Below, piece after piece: positions 1-5,402 of a DNA stretch of 8,984 bases; the stretch's first letter is position 1, and the number at the start of each line of letters is the position of its first letter. Source of the stretch: Bacteroidales bacterium UBA5072 (GTDB lineage Bacteria; Bacteroidota; Bacteroidia; Bacteroidales; UBA10428); the NCBI GenBank assembly GCA_002415855.1, contig DIAS01000029.1:1-8984 (forward strand), read 5' to 3'. The translations under genes were made by a program, and so were the position numbers. The notes below the pieces were generated by a model. It saw only the letters and a program-made list of their open reading frames with translations, made no database searches and had not been told where the DNA came from.

Positions 1-819
1 AAGAACTGGTTCTGGTGGGGACTGGATCTGATAGCTGATGGTATGGTGCTCATCTTTGTCGCAGGTGCTTGGTATCTGCTGGCAACGATGATCACCGGTA
101 AAAAGCTTTTTATGGAAAACTGGGCAAGGGCTGCTCTTTTTGTAGAACTGGTCGTTTCATGGACGGTATGGTCGCATCATCTGCTTTCCGATCAGGCACA
201 GCCAGGCATTCTTAAAGTAATGTCGGGTGAAATGGTAACGGCTTTTGAGCTGATCACACAGGGACTGGCCTTCTTCATTACCCTGGTCACCTTGTGGAGT
301 GCCAAACCTTTGAAAATGACAAATGAGTTGAAGTTTTTGCTTGGGGGATTGCTGGGTTTTGCCCTTGCTGTTCCTGCCGGGATATTGCAGGCAGATATCG
401 GTCTCAACCGTATTTTGCATAACACGCAGTGGATCATCGGACCCCATGTACATGTTGCCGTGCTGGTCGGGCTTACAATGACCCTTTATGCAGCCATCTA
501 CCTGCTATTTCCGATACTGACAAATGGAGCGAAGTTATACAGTCAGAAACTCGCCAATGTTCACTTCTGGTGCCATCTCCTGGGTGGAATTGGAATGGGT
601 GCTTTTATGGGCATGGCCGGTCTGCAGGGAATGCTGAGACGCTCCCTTTACGTGAATGGGGAATATAATATTTACATGATTCTCGCAGGAATATCCGGGG
701 GACTGCTTCTGGTGGCCTTCCTTGCATTCTTTTTCAATATTGTTATGAGCGTTGGCATAAATGGTGCTCTCGGCATCTTCATGCCATCCAAATTGACTAC
801 CAGAGATCCGCTTCCGTAA
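1..819 (+). CDS. Heme-copper oxidoreductase catalytic subunit (COX1/NorB superfamily), C-terminal part, NOR-like with altered active site
   Basis: This is the catalytic integral membrane subunit of a respiratory terminal reductase that reduces O2 or NO at a heme/metal site. The frame is open from the first base, so the gene is cut at its 5' end; the ATG at 43 is internal. The fragment of about 272 residues holds roughly the last seven membrane helices. Visible motifs are an HH pair (175-180, CuB/FeB ligands) and P-H-V-H (445-453, ligands of the high- and low-spin hemes), which follows HNTQW. The spacing between HH and HxH (90 residues) is close to NorB and cbb3. A Glu at 247-249, 24 residues after the first H of HH, lies where NorB has its conserved helix-VIII glutamate. 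Oddly, FWWGLDLIADG (10-42) has Asp at both positions where oxidases have His and Tyr and NorB has His and Glu. Family membership is sure. NO reductase versus oxidase is inference, since helices I-V and the partner subunits lie outside the window. Confidence 0.85.
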   Translation, partial: KNWFWWGLDLIADGMVLIFVAGAWYLLATMITGKKLFMENWARAALFVELVVSWTVWSHHLLSDQAQPGILKVMSGEMVTAFELITQGLAFFITLVTLWSAKPLKMTNELKFLLGGLLGFALAVPAGILQADIGLNRILHNTQWIIGPHVHVAVLVGLTMTLYAAIYLLFPILTNGAKLYSQKLANVHFWCHLLGGIGMGAFMGMAGLQGMLRRSLYVNGEYNIYMILAGISGGLLLVAFLAFFFNIVMSVGINGALGIFMPSKLTTRDPLP

Positions 820-849
820 GACGGGTTCTGAGAGGCGCTTATACCTTGG

Positions 850-880
850 GCGGAGTCAATGGCTCCGCTCTTTGTATTTT
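850..880 (+). terminator. Rho-independent terminator after the heme-copper oxidoreductase gene
   Basis: A 6-bp perfect stem, GCGGAG/CTCCGC (850-855 and 863-868), encloses a 7-nt loop and is followed by the T-rich run TCTTTGTATTTT. It lies 30 bp after the stop codon of the plus-strand gene. The opposite strand has no T-tract after the hairpin, so it should act mainly on plus-strand transcription. It sits in the 64-bp gap between two convergent genes. Confidence 0.7.
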
Positions 881-883
881 GTT

Positions 884-2140
884 TCAGTGGCTTTGCCCGT
901 CAGCCTGCAAGAGCCTGGCCGACGGCAGAAGAAGGATGAACAAACTGTAAACCAAAACAACAGCCATTGTTAATAAGGCAATCCGGAATATTTCAGTGCT
1001 TTGCTGTTGGTCTCCGATTATCACCGACAGCATGTTGACTTGCAACAGGCCGGGTAGCGGGGCATCCCTGAAATTCCATTTAGCCAGAATGGTTCCTTTT
1101 TGCAGGAGGAGCAGGCCCGGATTGGCCCGAATAATTGTCTTCAGCGTGGTTTCATCTGTGGTGCATACGACAAAGGCAGGTTGAAAGCTTTCTTTGAACT
1201 TCCTGATCTGATCATTGGTAGAGGAGGTCAGGCAGTAAACGGGGAAACCCAGTTCGGAAGCCCTCAGCGCTATATTGTTCATACGTTCCAGTCCCTTTTT
1301 ATTGGCTTCCTCTAAGAACGGGGCTATGATCAGAAACGTATATCCGCTTTCGTCCAGCACCTGCTGCGTGATGTCATCACCCGAAGGGTCGGTAATGGAA
1401 AAATCGTGAATGGGCGGCTCATATCCCTTCGAAATCAATTTCTGTCTGGTTTCCACCCACTTCCAAGTAGTATCTTGCCAGGGGAAGTTACTTTCCGTAA
1501 ACTCCTGCTTTATCCCTTTTTTCTGGTAAACAAGAATGGTTTCGTACTGATCCATGGGAGACCCTTCGGGGATAGTCATCTTATCCGGAATGGAGGTTCC
1601 TGCAACATAAGGCCTGAAGTCCATCAAAGGCTGGTGTCGGAGGCAATAAACTGACAGGAGGAAGGCCATTGCCAGGTTCATGCCGGAAAGCACCCATTCC
1701 GCAGTAGGTTTAGCGAAGGGGGGATACCTTTTACGGTTAAGGAATATCACCAGTGTCGGACCAAGAAGTACAATATTTTTCCAAAATGTTTGCCAGTTGG
1801 TAAGCTTAACAGCATCACCAAAGCACCCGCAATCACTGACAGGATTGGTAAGTGCCAGGATAAAAGTCAGAATCGTGAAATATGACATGAAAATCAACAG
1901 AAGCCAGGCAGTAATTTTCATTCGCAGGCCTGCGATCAGGTTAAGTCCAATCATGAATTCAGCCGTGCTGAGAATGATGGCAAGCGGCATAGCCGCAAAG
2001 ACCAAAAAATCAAAATGAAACGCAATGAAATATTCCTCGAATTTGATGGCTGATCCGGCTGGATCAATGGCTTTGACAAAACCGCTGAAAACAAATACCA
2101 GGCCTGCCAGGATCCTGGAGAAAAGTAAGACTTTCTTCAT
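884..2140 (-). CDS. DoxX/MauE-like membrane protein with C-terminal thioredoxin-like domain (BT_3928-type)
   Basis: A 418-residue inner-membrane protein of unproven function. Residues 1-135 form a four-helix DoxX/MauE-like domain (segments near 4-22, 45-70, 74-97 and 119-135) with the signature FSGFVKAIDPAGSA near 18-31. A CGC pair (C104, C106) in DCGCFG follows helix 3 and resembles the motif of MauE-like proteins. A fifth membrane segment lies near 149-166. Residues about 260-360 look like a thioredoxin fold (YTFLIIAP strand, later NPGLLLL, probably the cis-Pro region) but have no CxxC. A last membrane segment lies near 385-405. The start is ATG at 2138-2140, because the frame further upstream runs inside tmk and the DoxX homology begins at MKKVLL. 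Only 13 bp separate it from the tmk stop, so the two are probably co-transcribed. The redox role is inferred from the Cys pair, the MauE-like domain and the thioredoxin-like domain; the family assignment is from memory of Bacteroides proteins. Confidence 0.85.
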   Translation of the reverse strand: MKKVLLFSRILAGLVFVFSGFVKAIDPAGSAIKFEEYFIAFHFDFLVFAAMPLAIILSTAEFMIGLNLIAGLRMKITAWLLLIFMSYFTILTFILALTNPVSDCGCFGDAVKLTNWQTFWKNIVLLGPTLVIFLNRKRYPPFAKPTAEWVLSGMNLAMAFLLSVYCLRHQPLMDFRPYVAGTSIPDKMTIPEGSPMDQYETILVYQKKGIKQEFTESNFPWQDTTWKWVETRQKLISKGYEPPIHDFSITDPSGDDITQQVLDESGYTFLIIAPFLEEANKKGLERMNNIALRASELGFPVYCLTSSTNDQIRKFKESFQPAFVVCTTDETTLKTIIRANPGLLLLQKGTILAKWNFRDAPLPGLLQVNMLSVIIGDQQQSTEIFRIALLTMAVVLVYSLFILLLPSARLLQADGQSH

Positions 2141-2153
2141 GGGATGGTGGTGA

Positions 2154-2828
2154 TTATAATTGAATTTCCTGAATGATTCTGGAGAAAATGGCTTCCGGAG
2201 CCAGCATGCTGCCCAGGTTATCGTTACAACTGATAATGCTAAGATCGCTGAAAGTCCGGGCCTGCCAGAGATACATCTCACGAACCCTTTGCTGAAAATC
2301 CAGGTCTTCTTCGTGAATATCCCGCTGTCCCCGCAAATAATCACGCTCACTTCCAACACGGGTTTCTGTCAGCTTTTTCTGTGTGAATGAGAACGGAACA
2401 TCGAGCAAAATATTCAGATCAGGCCTGGGGATTTGATTATAGCCGTATTCCAATTCCAGGATCCAGTCCCTGAGTTTTTCCTTTTGTTCCTGTTGCGGTA
2501 ATTTTGCACACTGAAAGGCGATGTTGGAATACACATAACGGTCAAGCAATACCAGGTAGCCATCCTGGATCCATTCCCTGATCATCCGGGAGGCATCCAT
2601 CCGGTCACCGGCGTACAACAAAGCCACCAGGTAAGGATCAACAGCATGGATACTGCCAAAATCACCACGCAAAAACCGGGCAATCATTTCCCCGTAAACA
2701 CGAGAATCGGTTCGTGGAAAATGCAAGTACCGGTATGCAATATCCTTTTGCGCAAGATAATCCATGATCAGTCTCAGCTGTGTCGATTTGCCTGATCCGT
2801 CAACGCCTTCAACAACCAGGAACTTCAT
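2154..2828 (-). CDS. tmk: Thymidylate kinase (dTMP kinase)
   Basis: A cytoplasmic enzyme that phosphorylates dTMP to dTDP with ATP, an essential step to dTTP. The 224-residue protein has family-typical length. Motifs in order: P-loop GVDGSGKS (8-15), FPR (37-39, dTMP contact), a conserved Arg in GDRMDAS (74-80), the DRY motif within LLDRYVYSN (94-102), PDL (136-138) starting the strand before the LID, and a basic LID region with several Arg (157-169) followed by DLDFQQRV (175-182). The P-loop has Gly rather than the Arg of eukaryotic-type enzymes, so the LID arginines presumably supply the catalytic charge. The ATG at 2826-2828 gives the conserved beta-strand MKFLVVEG directly at the N-terminus; no ribosome-binding sequence is seen. 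It is the first gene of a probable operon with the DoxX-like gene and diverges from folP across 27 bp. Confidence 0.96.
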   Translation of the reverse strand: MKFLVVEGVDGSGKSTQLRLIMDYLAQKDIAYRYLHFPRTDSRVYGEMIARFLRGDFGSIHAVDPYLVALLYAGDRMDASRMIREWIQDGYLVLLDRYVYSNIAFQCAKLPQQEQKEKLRDWILELEYGYNQIPRPDLNILLDVPFSFTQKKLTETRVGSERDYLRGQRDIHEEDLDFQQRVREMYLWQARTFSDLSIISCNDNLGSMLAPEAIFSRIIQEIQL

Positions 2829-2855
2829 GCCGATCTTTTTATTACTTTTATCAAA

Positions 2856-3752
2856 ATGTTGTTCAAAATGAGCACTAAAGATACATTATTTTCAATAAAA
2901 CAGACCATTAACTGCCATGGCCGGTTAATTGATTTTTCAACGCCACGCGTAATGGGTATATTGAATGTTACACCGGACTCCTTTTATGACGGGGGATTTT
3001 ACGGGAATGAAAAAGTGATCGTTAATCGGGTATCGGAAATGCTCTCTGAAGGTGCGGACATCATTGATATTGGAGCATACTCATCGAGACCGGGAGCGGC
3101 TCCGGTTCCCTCCGATGCGGAAATGGAAAGACTCAGGATGGCTTTGCATGCTATTCGTAGCGTGTTCTCCGGGGTAATTCTCTCGGTCGATACTTTCCGG
3201 TCGGAGATTGCATCACTTGTTGTACGTGAATTCGGTGTCTCTATCATTAACGATATTTCTGCCGGATTACTCGACGATAAAATGATCCCTACGGTAGGGG
3301 AATTGCAGGTGCCTTACATCATGATGCACATGCAGGGGACCCCGCAAAGCATGCAGAAAAATCCTGAATATCAGGATGTCACAAAAGAAATTCTCGCATT
3401 CTTCGCTAAGCGCATCAGCCTGGCACAAAATGCAGGTATTCAGGACATCGTTCTTGATCCGGGCTTTGGATTTGGCAAAACCATGGAACATAATTATACG
3501 CTCCTGAGGGAGCTGAATCTGTTCAACATGCTTGGATGGCCTGTTATGGTTGGAATCTCACGCAAGTCAATGATATACAAATCGCTGAATACAACCCCGG
3601 CAAACGCCCTGAACGGAACAACTGTTCTCAACACGCTGGCCCTGCATAATGGGGCAAAACTGCTGAGGGTCCATGATGTTAGGGAAGCTGTTGAAACTGT
3701 ACAGCTTTATACATTATACCTCAAGGCCTCAACATTATCGGATAAAATATAG
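2856..3752 (+). CDS. folP: Dihydropteroate synthase
   Basis: This enzyme condenses 6-hydroxymethyl-7,8-dihydropterin pyrophosphate with p-aminobenzoate to give dihydropteroate in folate synthesis, and it is the sulfonamide target. The 298-residue TIM-barrel protein shows all family motifs: NVTPDSFYDGG (37-47), DIGAYSSRPG (71-80), SVDTF (110-114), INDISAG (131-137), MMHMQGTP (156-163), DPGFGFGK (201-208), GISRKS (233-238) and RVHDV (271-275). The second loop reads AYSSRPG where the common form is GESTRPG; the Thr-to-Ser change lies in the pABA/sulfonamide-binding loop but may simply be the lineage norm. Two in-frame start codons are possible, at 2856 and 2868; each is preceded by TCAAA, so the start is uncertain by four residues. 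It is followed after 32 bp by cdaA on the same strand. Confidence 0.96.
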   Translation: MLFKMSTKDTLFSIKQTINCHGRLIDFSTPRVMGILNVTPDSFYDGGFYGNEKVIVNRVSEMLSEGADIIDIGAYSSRPGAAPVPSDAEMERLRMALHAIRSVFSGVILSVDTFRSEIASLVVREFGVSIINDISAGLLDDKMIPTVGELQVPYIMMHMQGTPQSMQKNPEYQDVTKEILAFFAKRISLAQNAGIQDIVLDPGFGFGKTMEHNYTLLRELNLFNMLGWPVMVGISRKSMIYKSLNTTPANALNGTTVLNTLALHNGAKLLRVHDVREAVETVQLYTLYLKASTLSDKI

Positions 3753-3760
3753 TATTTTTG
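3753..3760 (+). promoter_or_regulatory. Possible -7 promoter box ahead of cdaA
   Basis: TATTTTTG matches the Bacteroidota -7 consensus TAnnTTTG exactly and lies directly after the folP stop, 24 bp before the ATG of cdaA. It overlaps the palindrome TTTGATCAAA (3757-3766). No TTTG-like -33 box is seen at the usual distance, so this is a weak call. cdaA may simply be read through from folP. Confidence 0.3.
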
Positions 3761-3784
3761 ATCAAAGTCCGTAATTCTGTTATC

Positions 3785-4567
3785 ATGATTTCTGCTTTTA
3801 TCCATGTCAGAATAATTGATGTGATTGATATTCTGCTTGTTGCATTTCTTATGTACCAGGTATACATGCTTATCAAAGGCACTATTGCTACCTATATATT
3901 TGTCACAATTATCACCTTTTACGTGGTTTGGTTGCTGGTTAAGGACAATATGCTGTTGTTGGGCAGCATACTTGGCCAGATCATCGGTGTGGGAGCTATT
4001 GCCATAATTGTTGTCTTTCAGCAGGAACTGAGGCGGTTCCTGATCATGTTCAGCGCCCGATATTTGCCAAAAGCCGGGATATCCATTGATAATTTTTTTT
4101 CCAAGATCGGTACAGGTTTACCGGAGATGAACATCAATGCAATTATCAAGGCCTGTGTGAATATGTCCAAAGACAAGGTTGGTGCGCTTATTGTACTGCA
4201 ACGCAATTCACTGCTTGATGTTTATGCCGGTACCGGGGACCAGCTCGATGCCAGGACCACGAGTCGTTTGCTCGAATCAATCTTTAATAAAACAGGTCCA
4301 CTGCACGACGGGGCAGTGATCATTTACCAGGACAAGATCAGGGCTGCCTGCTGCATACTGCCGGTTTCAGACAATTTTGAAATCCCCGAGCATTATGGTT
4401 TGCGGCACAGGGCAGGGGTGGGACTAACCGAACAAACCGATGCGCTGGTCATCATTGTTTCTGAAGAGACCGGGAGTATCTCCATGGCCGAAGCCGGCAC
4501 ATTAATACCTATTGATATCAAGACACTGCATAAAAAGCTTGAGGAAGAATTCCTGAAAAGGAAATAA
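3785..4567 (+). CDS. cdaA: Diadenylate cyclase CdaA (c-di-AMP synthase)
   Basis: A membrane-anchored enzyme that makes the second messenger cyclic di-AMP from two ATP, a signal tied in many bacteria to potassium/osmotic balance and cell-wall homeostasis. With the ATG at 3785 the protein has 260 residues. Three hydrophobic helices (about 12-30, 35-52 and 60-78) are followed by FQQELRR (78-84), typical of the linker into the cytoplasmic DAC domain (about 90-255). The DAC domain carries the catalytic DGA motif in LHDGAVII (173-180) and RHR in LRHRAGVG (206-213), plus AGTLIP (237-242). An in-frame TTG at 3758 would add nine residues but overlaps the possible -7 box and is less likely. It follows folP in probable co-transcription. 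The CdaR partner gene common next to cdaA in Firmicutes is absent: the next gene, plsY, is convergent with 2 bp between stops. Confidence 0.95.
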   Translation: MISAFIHVRIIDVIDILLVAFLMYQVYMLIKGTIATYIFVTIITFYVVWLLVKDNMLLLGSILGQIIGVGAIAIIVVFQQELRRFLIMFSARYLPKAGISIDNFFSKIGTGLPEMNINAIIKACVNMSKDKVGALIVLQRNSLLDVYAGTGDQLDARTTSRLLESIFNKTGPLHDGAVIIYQDKIRAACCILPVSDNFEIPEHYGLRHRAGVGLTEQTDALVIIVSEETGSISMAEAGTLIPIDIKTLHKKLEEEFLKRK

Positions 4568-4569
4568 AA

Positions 4570-5238
4570 TCAGGCCGTTTGTTTGAGTCGTTCACTTTCC
4601 CTGCGCCGTTTGCTCATCAGGAACAATACCTTCTTTTCTTCTTTTCTGAGCAACCTTTCAATGTTTTTCTGGTGGGTGAAAAGCAACAGAACGGCAATGA
4701 TCAGAGAAAAAAGCACCAGCGAGGGAGTGGTGGTCTTAAAGACAAAAATGACCATGATGGGAAAGGCAAAAGCGGCGATCATGGAGCTCAGGGAGACATA
4801 CTTGGTTAAAATCAGGGTAATAATGAATACTCCCGTGCAGATGAGTGTCGGTTCAGGATTAATGGCCAGAACAAGTCCAAATAATGTAGCCACGCCCTTA
4901 CCTCCTCTGAAACCAACATAAACCGGGAAGATATGGCCAATAATGGCGGCTATTCCTAGAAGCAGCTGAAATTCAATGAAGTCACCTGTTTCGGGAATGT
5001 AGTAATTGGTAATATGAATTAGATTTACAGCCAGCCAGCCCTTGAAAACGTCAATGATCAGAACAGAAAGACCTGCTTTCCAGCCAAGGATACGCATGGC
5101 ATTTGTTGCACCGGCATTTTTACTTCCACGCTCACGGATATCAATTCCAAAAATGGATTTACTGATCCAGACCGATGTGGGAATCGATCCGATCAAATAG
5201 GCAAGAACAAGAATGCCAATATTATAGACTATATGCAT
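4570..5238 (-). CDS. plsY: Glycerol-3-phosphate acyltransferase PlsY
   Basis: An integral membrane enzyme that transfers an acyl group from acyl-phosphate to glycerol-3-phosphate to form lysophosphatidate, the first acylation in phospholipid synthesis; it works with PlsX, which is not in this window. The 222-residue protein shows the PlsY signatures: GSIPTS (17-22) at the end of the first helix, RERGSKNAGATN (35-46, the glycerol-3-phosphate/phosphate-binding loop), DVFKG (63-67), GHIFPVYVGFRGGKGVAT (101-118) and HQKNIERLLRKEEKK (189-203). Hydrophobic segments flank these loops, giving about seven membrane passes. The C-terminus is a basic tail (about 199-222). The start ATG (5236-5238) fits the usual N-terminal hydrophobic helix and lies about 20 nt after a predicted transcription start. 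It stands as a single minus-strand gene, convergent with cdaA. Confidence 0.96.
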   Translation of the reverse strand: MHIVYNIGILVLAYLIGSIPTSVWISKSIFGIDIRERGSKNAGATNAMRILGWKAGLSVLIIDVFKGWLAVNLIHITNYYIPETGDFIEFQLLLGIAAIIGHIFPVYVGFRGGKGVATLFGLVLAINPEPTLICTGVFIITLILTKYVSLSSMIAAFAFPIMVIFVFKTTTPSLVLFSLIIAVLLLFTHQKNIERLLRKEEKKVLFLMSKRRRESERLKQTA

Positions 5239-5263
5239 TAAAGAACTTTAATATACGAGGGGG

Positions 5264-5294
5264 CAAATATAGTTATTATTATTCTTTTCACAAG
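5264..5294 (-). promoter_or_regulatory. Predicted Bacteroidota-type promoter of plsY
   Basis: On the minus strand, CTTG (5294-5291) serves as the -33 box (3 of 4 to TTTG). After a 19-nt spacer comes TATATTTG (5271-5264), a full match to the -7 consensus TAnnTTTG. Transcription would start near 5258, leaving a leader of about 20 nt with no Shine-Dalgarno sequence before the ATG at 5238. Confidence 0.6.
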
Positions 5295-5348
5295 GGTATT
5301 TATACCTATTTTAATCGGCTGGAATTCGTAAGTGGTTGTATATCAACA

Positions 5349-5378
5349 TGCAGAGGCGCAATAAATTGCGCCTCTGCA
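5349..5378 (-). terminator. Long perfect hairpin downstream of pckA, probable terminator or dispersed palindromic repeat
   Basis: Two perfect 14-nt arms, TGCAGAGGCGCAAT and its exact complement, are separated by AA, giving a practical stem of about 12 to 13 bp with a tiny loop. It begins 25 nt after the pckA stop on the minus strand and ends about 78 nt before the predicted plsY -7 box side, so it insulates the two same-strand genes. Neither side has a T-tract, so classic intrinsic termination is uncertain; transcript 3'-end protection or a short palindromic repeat family are alternatives. The rest of the 5239-5402 gap holds only the plsY promoter. Confidence 0.5.
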
Positions 5379-5402
5379 GTCAATACATGGAGTGCAGATG
5401 CA

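Noticed and set aside
43..45. ATG at 43 as the start of the heme-copper subunit
   Set aside because: Upstream codons 1-42 are open and encode the conserved FWW helix; a subunit starting here would lack half its helices.
2141..2359. N-terminal extension of the DoxX-like gene to an upstream start at 2359
   Set aside because: It would lie almost wholly inside tmk in another frame, its translation is not membrane-protein-like at the fusion point, and the family's N-terminus matches the ATG at 2140.
3758..3784. TTG start of cdaA nine codons upstream
   Set aside because: The ATG at 3785 directly precedes the conserved N-terminal helix, and the TTG overlaps a possible -7 promoter box.
5349..5378. 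Hairpin as part of a CRISPR array or attachment site
   Set aside because: It is a single copy with no spaced repeats and no integrase or cas gene nearby.
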